DNA from: Neorickettsia findlayensis | GTDB taxonomy: Bacteria > Pseudomonadota > Alphaproteobacteria > Rickettsiales > Anaplasmataceae | Length of the DNA: 64,000 nucleotides | Assembly (NCBI RefSeq): GCF_009856525.1 | Contig: NZ_CP047224.1 | Location: 248,001 to 312,000, forward strand | Direction: 5' to 3' | Part shown: positions 53,115-63,022 of the stretch, piece after piece | Numbering within the stretch: position 1 is the first letter of the stretch | Layout of the letters: every line of letters begins with the position of its first letter | The notes under the pieces: generated by a model | Databases searched by the model: none | The model's input: the letters and a program-made list of their open reading frames with translations, nothing else | Told to the model about the DNA's origin: nothing | Translations under genes and position numbers: made by a program

Positions 53115-55709
53115 ATGTCAGAGAAGCTTGTATATCATTTTTCCTCTTCTAATACGGACGGGGATGCCTCAATGTTGGATGTGCTCGGCGGCAAGGGTGC
53201 GAATCTTGCGCAGATGTGCAGCATGGGGTTGCCGGTGCCGCCAGGATTTACAATTTCTTCAGGTGCTTGTCAGCTTTATCACCACGATAAGGGTCTCTTC
53301 CGCAAGATTTTAGAAAAGGAAGTGCAAAAATCCTTGCGAGTACTTGAGGCTTCTACTGGTAAGGTATTTGGATCAAAAGTAAGACCGCTCTTGGTTTCAG
53401 TGCGCTCAGGTAGCAAGTTTTCTATGCCAGGGATGCTTGATACCATTCTTAATGTAGGGCTAAACAGTGAGATTGTTGGCTCTTGTGGTAGCAGGTTTAT
53501 CCTTGATAGCTACAGAAGGCTCATTCAGATGTATGGGGATGTGGTTTTAAAGGTGGAGTCCTATCATTTTGAAGAGGCGCTGTACAACTACAAGAACGCC
53601 AAGGGTATCTTAAGCGATAACGATCTCAGCACAAGCGACTTGCACGAGCTAATAGAAGTTTTTCACGAAGTTGTAAAACGGAATTCTCATGCTTCTTTAC
53701 CGGAGAATGTTTATGTACAGGTCATGGCTTGCATAGAGGCTGTTTTTCAGTCCTGGGGGAATGAGCGTGCAAAGACGTACAGGAGAATTCATGGTATTCC
53801 AGAGAGTGTGGGTACTGCGGTTAATATACAAAGTATGGTCTTTGGGAATTTCAATGAGAATTCTGGTTCTGGTGTTTTGTTTACAAGGAATCCTTCCAGT
53901 GGTCACAAAGTGATGTTCGGTGAGTACATGAAATGTGTACAAGGAGAAGATATTGTTTCCGGTGTTAGAACACCTAAACCTATTACCGAACTGAAGTCTG
54001 AGAATCCAAGATTGTATGAAAAGCTTGAAACAATTTGTCAAAGTTTGGAAAAGCACTATAGGGATGTGCAAGATATCGAATTTACTATTGAGAATGGTGC
54101 GTTATATATACTTCAAACGAGGAGTGCAAAGCGTTCTATAGAAGCGGCAATAAAGGTTGTTGTCGATATGGTAAATGAAGGATTGATAACAAAGGAAGAA
54201 GCTGTTCTCAGAATCAGCCCAAAATCGCTAGAGAGCTTACTTCATCCTAGAATTGATGATGAAGTAAATCATCAAATAATAGGTAGTGGTCTACCCGCAT
54301 CACCAGGTGCTGCTTCCGGAAAAATAATTTTCTCCACTGAAGAGGCAGTAAAGCGAGCTCAAGGTGGCGAGAAGGTGATTCTCGTAAAAAGTGAGACCAG
54401 TCCAGAGGATATAGCAGGTATGCATGCTGCAGTTGCAATTCTTACGACTAGGGGTGGTATGACTTCGCATGCAGCCGTTGTTGCAAGAGGAATGGGCAAG
54501 CCTTGTATTTGTGCTCTTTCCGGCGGAAGCATTGACCAATACTCTCAGATTCTACGTATTACTCCAGGTGTTACTTTGAACAAAGGAGATGAAATTACAA
54601 TTGACGGGGCGAGTGGTAATGTCATCTTAGGAAATGCAAGTACTTCTGAGTTTAGTTTTTCCGATGAATTTAGTGTTTTCATGGGTTGGGTTGATGAGTT
54701 TAGGCAAATATCTGTGAGGGCAAATGCTGAAACGAAAGAAGATGTCGAAGTGGCGTTAAAGTTTGGTGCGGATGGGATAGGGCTCTGCAGAACTGAGCAT
54801 ATGTTTTTCTCCGAGGATAGGATTCATATAGTCCGGGATATGATTGTTGCGGAGGATCCACGGCAGAGAAGTGTAGCTCTAAAAAAGTTGCTTCCTATTC
54901 AACAGGACTGTTTTACGGCAATCTTTCGTGAAATGCATGGTAAGTGCGTCACAGTGAGACTACTTGATCCACCGTTACATGAATTTTTGCCAGCTGATGA
55001 GGCAAGCTTAGAGAGTTTTAGGAGGCATTCTGCTCTTGAAGAGTCTTTCATACAGAGAAGGATAAAGGCGCTTAAAGAAGAGAATCCGATGCTTGGACAT
55101 CGTGGGTGTAGGCTAGCGATATCTCATCCTGAGATATATGAGATGCAGCTTCATGCGATTTTTGGAGCGGCACAAGAAGTTGGTGGTGTAAAACTGGAGA
55201 TTATGATCCCGTTTATCATGAACGCAGATGAGCTGTGTGCCATAAAACAGCTTGTAACGTCGGTTGCGCAGGGGTATTCGGCTGATTATTTATTAGGGAA
55301 CATGATTGAGTTGCCTTCCGCTGCAATTCTTGCCGACAAGATAGCCGAGAATTCAGACTTTTTTAGTTTTGGAACTAATGATCTCACTCAAACAACTTTG
55401 GGCATTTCGAGAGATGATTGCGGAATGTTTATGAATATCTATAAGGAAAAGGGTTTGTTCAAGGAAGATCCGTTTATCTCTATTCAGGTTGAAAGTGTTG
55501 GTTTCTTGATCAGGGAAGCTATCAAAAAGGGTAAAAGTGCGAACAAAACACTAAAGGTAGGTATCTGTGGTGAACATGGTGGTGACCCATATTCTGTAGA
55601 GTTTTTTGCGTCTTCTGGTGTGGACTATGTTTCTTGTTCACCTTATAGGGTTCCGGTTGCGAAAGTCGCGGCTGCACAGCATTCCATCAAGACAAAGCAA
55701 AACAATTAG
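53115..55709 (+). CDS. ppdK: Pyruvate, phosphate dikinase
   Basis: Interconverts pyruvate plus ATP plus Pi and PEP plus AMP plus PPi; in gluconeogenic cells it makes PEP. An N-terminal ATP-grasp domain (GGKGANLAQM, VSVRSGSKFSMPGMLDTILN), the swivelling phosphohistidine domain with T450-S451-H452 in GGMTSHAAVVARGMGKP, and the C-terminal PEP barrel with the acid Cys841 (VSCSPYRVP). Length 864 is normal. T450 is the site expected to be modified by PpsR, also encoded in this window. Confidence 0.96.
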   Translation: MSEKLVYHFSSSNTDGDASMLDVLGGKGANLAQMCSMGLPVPPGFTISSGACQLYHHDKGLFRKILEKEVQKSLRVLEASTGKVFGSKVRPLLVSVRSGSKFSMPGMLDTILNVGLNSEIVGSCGSRFILDSYRRLIQMYGDVVLKVESYHFEEALYNYKNAKGILSDNDLSTSDLHELIEVFHEVVKRNSHASLPENVYVQVMACIEAVFQSWGNERAKTYRRIHGIPESVGTAVNIQSMVFGNFNENSGSGVLFTRNPSSGHKVMFGEYMKCVQGEDIVSGVRTPKPITELKSENPRLYEKLETICQSLEKHYRDVQDIEFTIENGALYILQTRSAKRSIEAAIKVVVDMVNEGLITKEEAVLRISPKSLESLLHPRIDDEVNHQIIGSGLPASPGAASGKIIFSTEEAVKRAQGGEKVILVKSETSPEDIAGMHAAVAILTTRGGMTSHAAVVARGMGKPCICALSGGSIDQYSQILRITPGVTLNKGDEITIDGASGNVILGNASTSEFSFSDEFSVFMGWVDEFRQISVRANAETKEDVEVALKFGADGIGLCRTEHMFFSEDRIHIVRDMIVAEDPRQRSVALKKLLPIQQDCFTAIFREMHGKCVTVRLLDPPLHEFLPADEASLESFRRHSALEESFIQRRIKALKEENPMLGHRGCRLAISHPEIYEMQLHAIFGAAQEVGGVKLEIMIPFIMNADELCAIKQLVTSVAQGYSADYLLGNMIELPSAAILADKIAENSDFFSFGTNDLTQTTLGISRDDCGMFMNIYKEKGLFKEDPFISIQVESVGFLIREAIKKGKSANKTLKVGICGEHGGDPYSVEFFASSGVDYVSCSPYRVPVAKVAAAQHSIKTKQNN

Positions 55710-55911
55710 ACTCTTTAGTTGGGTCTTACGGAAAATAGTGACTTTTCAATTTTGTTAATTACCACGCTTAGCACATAGAGGAGTGGAACTGACCTAGATT
55801 GCACGTTTCCTGGTCAACGCAATCCTTTCTTGCCAAGTGACTCTCGCTTTGAACGCGCCTTCCTTACCTAACGTTAATTTCTCAGTGTATATCCTTCTAT
55901 ATCTGAAACAG

Positions 55912-56469
55912 CTATGGATACAGCCTAGAAATTTTCCACTTTCCATCCGATTGAAGAAGATATAGGTACCTTTTGTTCAACCTATGTTCGCCGGCAAGAA
56001 AAAACTCCATAGTGTGAGGCTTTAAACGGAACCCTACCCAGTGTTTTGGTCGTCTTATCGGGTCACTTGAGTTTTCTAACTTTTCCACCTCACTAAGAAA
56101 GAGTGTTTCACTTACTAATTCTTGAGACTGCTTGGAAATTGTAGTGACAGCTCTACTTTTTCGGGGGCGATAGGCAAAGTTTGTGTCTGCTTCCTTTTCA
56201 TCGACAAGGAAGATATCTCCACGCCCGATAACCTGTCTTTCGTTCCAGTAAAACACGATCGCTGCTTTTGGATTATCGAACAGGTTTTTACCTTTGGTGC
56301 TATTCGCGTTAGTGTAGAATGTAAATCCGTCTGCGCTAACATCCTTTACTAAAACCGTCCTTGCATAAGGAATATTATTCGTACATGTTGCAAGCACGGC
56401 AGCAGTTCTATCATAGGCATCAGCATCCTTTTGCCATAGCAAAAACTGTGTGATTGGATCTGCATCCAT
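55912..56469 (-). CDS. pdxH: Pyridoxamine 5'-phosphate oxidase
   Basis: FMN enzyme making pyridoxal 5'-phosphate. FMN-binding segments: ARTVLVKDVSADGFTFYTNANSTKG and PKAAIVFYWNERQVIGRG; the C-terminal HWVGFRLKPHTMEFF and a typical RLYP end. From the ATG at 56469 it has 185 residues, opening MDADPITQF like relatives; a GTG at 56490 would add seven residues. Complements pdxJ in vitamin B6 synthesis. Confidence 0.93.
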   Translation of the reverse strand: MDADPITQFLLWQKDADAYDRTAAVLATCTNNIPYARTVLVKDVSADGFTFYTNANSTKGKNLFDNPKAAIVFYWNERQVIGRGDIFLVDEKEADTNFAYRPRKSRAVTTISKQSQELVSETLFLSEVEKLENSSDPIRRPKHWVGFRLKPHTMEFFLAGEHRLNKRYLYLLQSDGKWKISRLYP

Positions 56470-56561
56470 TAAAAAGCTTACCAAGCTCACTATACATCAA
56501 TTGTGATGCAGGAATCATACATTACTTTTTCACGCAAGGAAATTTCCATAAAAAGAGGAAG

Positions 56562-56589
56562 TTGCAAACGCAACTGAGTCACTTATATA
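56562..56589 (+). promoter_or_regulatory. Promoter candidate for a possible small RNA
   Basis: TTGCAA, 16-base spacer, TATATA, predicted start near 56596 on the plus strand. Confidence 0.35.
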
Positions 56590-56595
56590 CCTTGT

Positions 56596-56713
56596 GTTGA
56601 TGGTAAAGGAGGGTTTATGGATTAAGACTTCTTTATCCGAACCGCAAAGATATATACAAACCAATGTCAATAGCTATGCGAGATAGGCTAAATCGTTCCA
56701 TTGACATTTTTTG
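56596..56713 (+). ncRNA. Possible small RNA of about 115 bases
   Basis: Starts at the predicted promoter and ends with an inverted repeat AATGTCAAT/ATTGACATT (56663-56671, 56700-56708) with inner TAGC/GCTA pairing and a run of six T. Inside is a second hairpin, GGATTAAG/CTTTATCC (56619-56638, one mismatch). It carries AAAGGAGG (56605-56612) before ATG-GAT-TAA (56617-56625), a start almost directly followed by a stop. No longer frame. The closing stem is AT-rich, so evidence is moderate at best. Confidence 0.3.
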
Positions 56714-56913
56714 CAGGGTGACTTGATCTGTTTCCGTGTATATGATGGGCAATTCAATTTACGTGACATAACCGTCTTGTTTGGTACAGTCTATTCTTAT
56801 GTTAGTTTAAGCTTATAATCTCGATATACATAAGTATATATAATCTATCTTAGATTTAGCCTTTTTTAAGTTCCTTATCTTAGCCTTGAGCTTACAATTG
56901 GAATTATCGGTTT

Positions 56914-57654
56914 ATGCCGCGTGTCTTTAGTGGAAGGGAGAAGGGTAAGATTATTCAGTTTCTGGGTCATCCGAATCTGTTACAACTTTTCAGTGATTAC
57001 ATTTTCATTAAAGATGATGTGGTTGAGAAGTTAGCAATTGAAGAGAATGATGAGAGTATAAACGCGATTTTTCTCCTCCTTTTTGCCGATGTTTTTGTAA
57101 AGCAGAAAAATGGTATTTGTGATGTTTTCTCCATGACAGTGCTGAATTATGCAGGGCCCAAGAATGAGGGATTTTTTGTGGGGAAGGAGAAATATCTTTT
57201 TAAGGGTCTCCTTAAGCTTGTTGCCGAAGAATTTTTTCTTCCTCCTATGGGTGTGGTTCTGCATAAAAAAGTTCGTAGTTTTGCTGAGTTGTTTGATGTT
57301 GTCTTGGGAGATGACCCAACAAGCGCTGGTGCATCTAATGATAAAGAAGCTCCCGTGCAAATTTGTTTCAAGGTATTGAGTCAACTATCAAGATACCAAG
57401 ATGCTGTTGATACCTCTGAAGGATTCGATTATACCGGTACGCTACACAACTTGACTAAGTTGTATGAAGCTATTAGGGAGGGATCCATATCTTTACAGGA
57501 ATTCTATCTCTGTTACGAGAACGGCATGCTAAGTACGTTGCACAGTTCTACATTGCTCAGTGAAACAAAAAACTTTTTGCACAGAATCCCCGGTTCTAAG
57601 TTGTTTATGTATGGTGTCAAATATTTTACTAACTGGATTAAGAGTATTTGGTAA
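56914..57654 (+). CDS. Unrecognised 246-residue protein
   Basis: No family recognised. The product looks soluble: a hydrophobic cluster ESINAIFLLLFADVFV near 48-63 is too polar at its ends for a sure membrane helix, a middle region about 75-115 is mixed, and the C-terminal third is helical with a Lys- and Trp-containing end (NWIKSIW). Start ATG with little ribosome binding site (AATTATCGG upstream). Transcribed convergently with dusB. The long intergenic region ahead of it is AT-rich and unusual for this window. Probably lineage-specific. Confidence 0.65.
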   Translation: MPRVFSGREKGKIIQFLGHPNLLQLFSDYIFIKDDVVEKLAIEENDESINAIFLLLFADVFVKQKNGICDVFSMTVLNYAGPKNEGFFVGKEKYLFKGLLKLVAEEFFLPPMGVVLHKKVRSFAELFDVVLGDDPTSAGASNDKEAPVQICFKVLSQLSRYQDAVDTSEGFDYTGTLHNLTKLYEAIREGSISLQEFYLCYENGMLSTLHSSTLLSETKNFLHRIPGSKLFMYGVKYFTNWIKSIW

Positions 57655-57779
57655 TTTTCTTTGCTCTTCATCTAGTTATGAATAGAAGTAATGACTCATG
57701 TGGTGTACTTGTATTGGTGGTCTACTGAATGCGGTTATTCTTTTTATTTGCGTCATTGACACTTTTGATGGGGTGTAAG

Positions 57780-58775
57780 TTACTGTTGCGGTAGTTTGGT
57801 GGTACAGCAAGCTGAACGAAAGAACTCTTCCACCCTTTTGAGAAGTTTTTTTATGCATGTTTCTTGGCATATTTTTTGCCGGAATTCGGTGGAGTTTTTA
57901 TAATTTGCGCTATACCAGAGAATATGCTTCCTTGCGATTCCTATACCTGTTTCAGTGCCATAGTGAGAGAATATTGAGTGAATATGTTTCAGTATTATCG
58001 GAAGTTTTTCCTGTGGTGTAGGTTCTTGTAATTTTTCGCTTGTCTTGAGAAAGTGCAACATATTTCTTATAGACCAAGGTTTTCCGTAGGCTCCGCGGCC
58101 GATCATAATGCCGTCTGCGCCCGACTCTGCCAAAGCTCTTTCTGCATCTTCATACGTTTTTATATCACCGTTTGCTATTACCGGGATTTTAACAGTATTT
58201 TTTACTGTCCGAATGAATTGCCAATCCGACTTTCCCTTATACATTTGTGCTCGCGTTCGTCCATGTATGGTGATCATTTTTATTCCAAGGTCCTCCGCGA
58301 TTTTTGCTAATTTTGGAGCATTCCTATTATTTTCATCCCAACCGGTGCGCATTTTTAGTGTCACTGGTATTTTAACCGCATTTACCGTTGCTTCGAGGAT
58401 TTTTGCTGCGTGACATTCATCTTTCATTAGGTAGGAACCAGCATATCCATTGACGACTTTTTTAACAGGACATCCGAAATTAATATCAATAATTTTGGCG
58501 CCCATATCTTCATTGATTTTTGCTGCTTCCGCCATTACTTCTGGTTCGAATCCGGCTAATTGGATAGCAGTGATATCTTCTCGAGGAGACAAAGAAATTT
58601 TTTTCATTGTATCTTTTGTTTGCAGTATCATAGCTCTGCTTGCAATCATCTCAGAAACCACAAGTCCCGCGCCAAAGCTTTTCACAAGATCCCTGTAGGG
58701 CATATCAGTTACGCCAGACATGGGTGCTAGAATTACGTTATCAATGCTTACGTTATTGGTCAGATTGAGTTTCAT
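57780..58775 (-). CDS. dusB: tRNA-dihydrouridine synthase, DusB-like
   Basis: FMN enzyme that reduces uridine to dihydrouridine in tRNA. N-terminal [27 protein letters not shown], the catalytic Cys in [31 protein letters not shown] and VIANGDI followed by [13 protein letters not shown]. Length 331 matches DusB. ATG at 58775. Which tRNA position it modifies is not visible. Confidence 0.92.
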   Translation of the reverse strand: MKLNLTNNVSIDNVILAPMSGVTDMPYRDLVKSFGAGLVVSEMIASRAMILQTKDTMKKISLSPREDITAIQLAGFEPEVMAEAAKINEDMGAKIIDINFGCPVKKVVNGYAGSYLMKDECHAAKILEATVNAVKIPVTLKMRTGWDENNRNAPKLAKIAEDLGIKMITIHGRTRAQMYKGKSDWQFIRTVKNTVKIPVIANGDIKTYEDAERALAESGADGIMIGRGAYGKPWSIRNMLHFLKTSEKLQEPTPQEKLPIILKHIHSIFSHYGTETGIGIARKHILWYSANYKNSTEFRQKICQETCIKKLLKRVEEFFRSACCTTKLPQQ

Positions 58776-58966
58776 TGATTTTCCTTAAAATGATAAGATT
58801 AGCAAATTCACCAATTAATTTTGTATACAGCCGTTCAATTTGCCCTTTTATACTAAAGATGTCATTCTGGCGCTAACGTTCGAAAATGTAATAGAGAGAC
58901 CTCGAACCCTCTTCTACCCTGAGTGTTCTTTATTACATTTTTCCACACGAAAAGTACTACGCGAAG

Positions 58967-59722
58967 CTAAGACGAACTATCAAGGAGCTTCAGTGCCGCA
59001 TAGTTTGTGAGGTCGCAACCAACTGGGGTTACTGTCACGTAACCACTTTTGAGAAATTGGCAAAACTGCGGAGAAGATGTTGTTTCGATCGTAATATACT
59101 TTTCGTTACCTTCTTCATGTGGTCTAGTTTTAATTACAGATTCCTTTTTTTTTAGGACATCGATATTCATATATTGCGGCACGTGTTTTACGCCTATAAC
59201 CTTGCACTCAGGAATGTTTATGTTCAGCACGCAATTTCTTAGGATGTCAACTTTTTCAAGCATTAAAAGTATGTATTTTTTTATGTGTTGACTGTCTATG
59301 TTCCAGGTCATAGTGTTGGGAGTCGAAGAATAAAACTGGCTAAAAGCAAATGCAGCTGTTCCAAATAGCATGCCCTGCATGGCCGCGGCTATCGTTCCTG
59401 AGTATAGAGTGTCTATTCCTAAGTTTGCACCAATATTCACACCAGAGAATACAACATCCGGTATACCACTTTTCGTAAGCCTGGGTTCATAGAAAGCTGT
59501 TATAACGCAATCTGCCGGGGTTCCATCAACCGAGAATACATTTTCAGCAATTTCTTCAATTTTCAGTTTTTTACCGAGGCTTACAGCATGACTAGACGCA
59601 CTCCTATTTGTTCTGGGTACGACCGTGACGGTATCCAGGAAGCCAATGCCTAGGACAAATTCCCTGAGAAGTTTCAGTCCTGGTGAATCAAATCCATCAT
59701 CGTTTGTTATAAGTGCACGCAT
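58967..59722 (-). CDS. surE: 5'/3'-nucleotidase SurE
   Basis: Metal-dependent nucleoside monophosphate phosphatase. The N-terminal ALITNDDGFDSPGL has the metal-binding NDDG motif at residues 7-10, with RSASSHAVSL, GTPADCV and the FSGVNIGANLGIDTLYSGTIAAAMQG active-site block. Length 251 is normal. Confidence 0.95.
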   Translation of the reverse strand: MRALITNDDGFDSPGLKLLREFVLGIGFLDTVTVVPRTNRSASSHAVSLGKKLKIEEIAENVFSVDGTPADCVITAFYEPRLTKSGIPDVVFSGVNIGANLGIDTLYSGTIAAAMQGMLFGTAAFAFSQFYSSTPNTMTWNIDSQHIKKYILLMLEKVDILRNCVLNINIPECKVIGVKHVPQYMNIDVLKKKESVIKTRPHEEGNEKYITIETTSSPQFCQFLKSGYVTVTPVGCDLTNYAALKLLDSSS

Positions 59723-60058
59723 TCTAGCAGTTTTAGTCGCTCCATGTGATTCCTAAGTGTATACAATTGTGTTAGTTCAGCAAATAGCTTTCATATCTTC
59801 ATAGTCAAATTTTGCTGATCTTTCAGAAGCCCCCTCGCGAGTGATACCTGAATCCTATAATCACGCTCTTTTGTTGATTACTTGTGGATCAATGAATATT
59901 GCAAGTTAACTAATCTCCTTATACCGTGCTTTGTTTCAGGTATTGATAACTTTATTCAGTTAATATGTGCAGACACTATTTGTAAATGAGGTAATGGATT
60001 TCCTCAGTTGCCTGGACTACAATTTGAGCTTGATCGTTGTGTCTTTCGCACGTGGTTT
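59723..60058. other. Divergent region between surE and sdhA
   Basis: About 335 bases without a gene. A TATAAT at 59856-59861 and a weak TTGCAA/TATACC pair with a 15-base spacer (59899-59925) could serve sdhA; neither is convincing. An 8-base palindrome CTCGCGAG lies near 59834. Confidence 0.4.
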
Positions 60059-61852
60059 ATGACTCTCCATAGTTATCCAATTGTTGAACATGAATATGAT
60101 GTTGTTGTTGTAGGAGCCGGTGGTTCTGGACTGAGAGCCACCTTGGGTATGGCAGGTCAAGGTTTGCAGGTTGCGTGTCTTTCCAAGGTTTTTCCAACTA
60201 GAAGTCACACTGTAGCAGCTCAAGGAGGAATCAGTGCTGCATTAGGGAATATCAGTGAAGACGATTGGAGATGGCATGCCTATGATACTGTCAAGGGTTC
60301 CGATTGGCTTGGTGACCAGGATGCAATTGAATACATGTGTAAAAATGCTTCCAACGCAGTAATAGAATTAGAGAATTTCGGTGTGCCATTTTCGCGGACA
60401 TCCGAAGGTAAAATTTATCAACGTCCATTTGGTGGTATGACGACCCATTATGGGAAGGGTCGTGCTATCCGTACATGTGCTGCTGAGGATAAAACGGGCC
60501 ACGCGATACTACACGCTCTCTATCAACAGTCTATAAAGCTGAATACGGAATTTTTTGTGGAATATATAGTCCTTGATTTACTCATGGATGATGAGGGTTG
60601 TAAGGGAGTTATTGCCTGGGACCTAAAAGATGGCTCATTACACAGGTTCAGGGCGCACATCGTAGTGATAGCAACCGGTGGCTACGGTCGTATTTACTTT
60701 TCGGCCACAGGTGCACATACCTGTACTGGTGATGGTAATGCATTTGTTCTTAGGGCAGGCCTGCCGCTCCAGGATATGGAATTTGTACAATTTCATCCAA
60801 CTGGTATTTATGGGGCTGGTTGTTTGATAAGTGAGGCGGTTCGTGGTGAAGGAGGCTATCTGATAAATTCAGAAGGGGAAAGGTTTATGTCTAAGTATGC
60901 TCCTTCTGCGAAAGATCTTGCATCCAGAGATGTTGTGAGTCGTGCAATCGCTATGGAAATCCGTGCTGGTAAGGGTGTGGGTCCAAAGAAAGATCATGTC
61001 TACCTTCAAGTTTCACACTTAGGTTCCGAGGTTATAGAACAGCGGCTTCCCGGTATAAGTGAAACTGCACGCATCTTTGCCAACGTGGATGTAACGAAAG
61101 AACCTATTCCGGTACTTCCAACTGTTCACTATAACATGGGCGGGATCCCAACAAATTATCGTGGAGAGGTCCTTACTATAGATGCTGAGAATGTAGAGAA
61201 AGTTGTTCCGGGCTTGATGGCCATAGGTGAAGCTGCTTGTATCTCAGTGCATGGCGCGAATAGACTTGGCTCAAATTCTTTGTTGGATCTTATTGTTTTT
61301 GGTAGAACAGCTGCTATTAGGGCTAGAGAGATCATAAAGGCTGGCACAAAGCACTCTCCTATTGATGAGGAGTTAACAGAGCGTGTTCTAGCGCGCTTTG
61401 ATAGGTTTCGTTATGCAAACGGGGGGCTTTCTACGGCCGTGTTAAGAAAAAAAATGCAGTTGATTATGCAGGAGCATGCCGCTGTTTTTAGAACTCAGGA
61501 GGTCCTAGATGAAGGGTGTAGAAAAATGCAGGAGCTCCTCCATGAAATGGATGAGATCAGTGTGACTGACCGTTCACTTATCTGGAATACTGATCTAGTC
61601 GAAACACTTGAGCTCGATAATATGGTGTGTCAGGCCATTGCAACAATAGAATCGGCTGCAAATAGGAAAGAAAGTAGAGGTAGTCACGCTAGAGAAGATT
61701 ATCCCGAAAGAGATGATGAGAACTGGCTCTGTCACACGTTATTTTGGTTCTTACCGGAGAGTAACGAGGCAAAGTTTGCCTACAGGCCAGTATGTCTACA
61801 GCCAATGACTGATGAGATAAAGTCATTTCCTCCTGAAAAGAGGATCTATTAG
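60059..61852 (+). CDS. sdhA: Succinate dehydrogenase flavoprotein subunit
   Basis: Catalytic subunit of complex II, oxidising succinate to fumarate with covalent FAD. From the ATG at 60059: FAD-binding GAGGSG at 19-24, the FAD-linking His50 in [20 protein letters not shown], the RGEGGYLIN region and the [13 protein letters not shown] segment. Length 597 is normal. A TTG at 60008 would add 17 residues and is unlikely. sdhB is not in the window: downstream lies holB on the opposite strand. Confidence 0.96.
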   Translation: MTLHSYPIVEHEYDVVVVGAGGSGLRATLGMAGQGLQVACLSKVFPTRSHTVAAQGGISAALGNISEDDWRWHAYDTVKGSDWLGDQDAIEYMCKNASNAVIELENFGVPFSRTSEGKIYQRPFGGMTTHYGKGRAIRTCAAEDKTGHAILHALYQQSIKLNTEFFVEYIVLDLLMDDEGCKGVIAWDLKDGSLHRFRAHIVVIATGGYGRIYFSATGAHTCTGDGNAFVLRAGLPLQDMEFVQFHPTGIYGAGCLISEAVRGEGGYLINSEGERFMSKYAPSAKDLASRDVVSRAIAMEIRAGKGVGPKKDHVYLQVSHLGSEVIEQRLPGISETARIFANVDVTKEPIPVLPTVHYNMGGIPTNYRGEVLTIDAENVEKVVPGLMAIGEAACISVHGANRLGSNSLLDLIVFGRTAAIRAREIIKAGTKHSPIDEELTERVLARFDRFRYANGGLSTAVLRKKMQLIMQEHAAVFRTQEVLDEGCRKMQELLHEMDEISVTDRSLIWNTDLVETLELDNMVCQAIATIESAANRKESRGSHAREDYPERDDENWLCHTLFWFLPESNEAKFAYRPVCLQPMTDEIKSFPPEKRIY

Positions 61853-61960
61853 GCTGTTTTCTGCTCACATGCGGGTTTTTATGGATAGTTTTGTTGAGTT
61901 AGGCGCCTCACCTGAATGTCGTTTCGTGTGTTTGCTATTTGCTAATTTAATAGGAAGAGG

Positions 61961-62761
61961 CTAAAGCTCTTTTGTAGTTAAAGCAATTCTTAGTAGGTAT
62001 TTTTTTTCCACGTAAAGCTCCTCAGGTGTTGAGAGGACTTTGCTCATTTGCAACCATCTGTTGTGCCAGAAAATAGCCGATTGCCCTAATTTCTCTAATA
62101 GAATTTTTTCACCAAAGAAGCTTTCTTCTTCCAGAACTCCATGATGAAATTTGATGATCCGGTTGAATGTAAAACACAGTAATTTCTTTAATGACGCTTC
62201 AGGAAATTTTTCTGCTATCTGGAATTGTTTTATTGGACCCTGAATTAGTATGCAGTTGTTTTGAAAAGAACCTTTTGTTTCTTCCTCTATAGATTTTTCT
62301 AAGAGATTTCTATACTGTGCAATTAATTTCTCTATTTCCATGTTTTCTTTCAAGGGAGGAAAATAGATGTGAAAGCAACGCGAGCGGACTGTGGCTGCAA
62401 TTTGCTGTAAGTGTCCGGTTATAAGCATGAGTGTTGCTGTCTGTCTTCCTTCCTCTAGTACTTTCAATAGGGCATTTGTTGCACCGTCTGTCATTATCTC
62501 GAAATGACTGATGATGATAATCTTCTGATTAGAGAAATTGCTGGTTAGATTCAGAAATTCATTTATTCTCTGTATGTGAGCAACTTTGATAGATTTTTCT
62601 TGAATGATCATTAAATCCCCAATCGCTTTGTCAGATTGAAGGATCCACTTTGCATATTTAACTGCGATCCCAAAGATGTTGTCTAAGCTGGGGCCGGTAA
62701 GAAGCCACGCACGAGACTTTTGGTACCCAGATAGTAGAACCTTTTTTTGAGCCTTGTACAT
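61961..62761 (-). CDS. holB: DNA polymerase III delta' subunit-like (HolB)
   Basis: Clamp-loader subunit of the replicative polymerase. Recognised by TGPSLDN at the P-loop position, SNQKIIIISHFEIMTDGATNALLKVLEE and the sensor-1-like ATVRSRCFHIYFP. There is no GxxGxGKT Walker A, which is common for delta' (E. coli HolB also does not bind ATP), and no zinc-binding cysteine cluster. The ATG at 62761 (266 residues) is chosen because the predicted promoter (62808-62836) would lie inside a longer TTG-initiated frame. Confidence 0.72.
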   Translation of the reverse strand: MYKAQKKVLLSGYQKSRAWLLTGPSLDNIFGIAVKYAKWILQSDKAIGDLMIIQEKSIKVAHIQRINEFLNLTSNFSNQKIIIISHFEIMTDGATNALLKVLEEGRQTATLMLITGHLQQIAATVRSRCFHIYFPPLKENMEIEKLIAQYRNLLEKSIEEETKGSFQNNCILIQGPIKQFQIAEKFPEASLKKLLCFTFNRIIKFHHGVLEEESFFGEKILLEKLGQSAIFWHNRWLQMSKVLSTPEELYVEKKYLLRIALTTKEL

Positions 62762-62807
62762 GTGGGAACGGTAGTGGACTGAGGACTCGAGTTCTATACA
62801 ACTATAC

Positions 62808-62836
62808 AATATTGTTATTAGTTCATGCCTTGTCAA
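62808..62836 (-). promoter_or_regulatory. Promoter for holB with overlapping 15-bp palindrome
   Basis: Minus strand: perfect TTGACA, 17-base spacer, AATATT, start near 62801, 40 bases before the ATG. TGCCTTG-T-CAAGGCA (62826-62840) spans the -35, in the position of a repressor operator. Confidence 0.5.
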
Positions 62837-62840
62837 GGCA
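62826..62840. repeat. 15-bp odd palindrome over the holB -35
   Basis: TGCCTTG and CAAGGCA with one central T; perfect 7-base half-sites. Lies in the shared region between holB and the qor-like gene. Confidence 0.5.
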
Positions 62841-63022
62841 ATTTGTCTAATCCAGTCTGAGATTGTGTTTAATGCTTTTGTACAATTTGAGAAGTTTAGA
62901 TTTGTATATGAGGAATAAGTTAGTTGCTAAAAGTAGTATTTGTTCGTGTGGTACATACTTATTTGCTAGTAGTTTATTAAAGTATGCTGATGTAGAATCT
63001 CCTCAAAAATCTAGATGATTCT

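Larger units (their letters stand above)
56491..56913. other. Divergent region between pdxH and the 246-residue orphan
   Basis: About 420 AT-rich bases holding a possible small RNA unit (promoter 56562-56589, body 56596-56713) and several TATAAT-like hexamers near 56814-56844 that may serve the downstream orphan gene. No gene for a protein longer than a few codons. Confidence 0.45.

Noticed and set aside
61961-62761. Loss of Walker A in HolB as evidence of a novel clamp loader
   Set aside because: Delta' subunits commonly lack ATP binding, including E. coli HolB, so this is not unusual.
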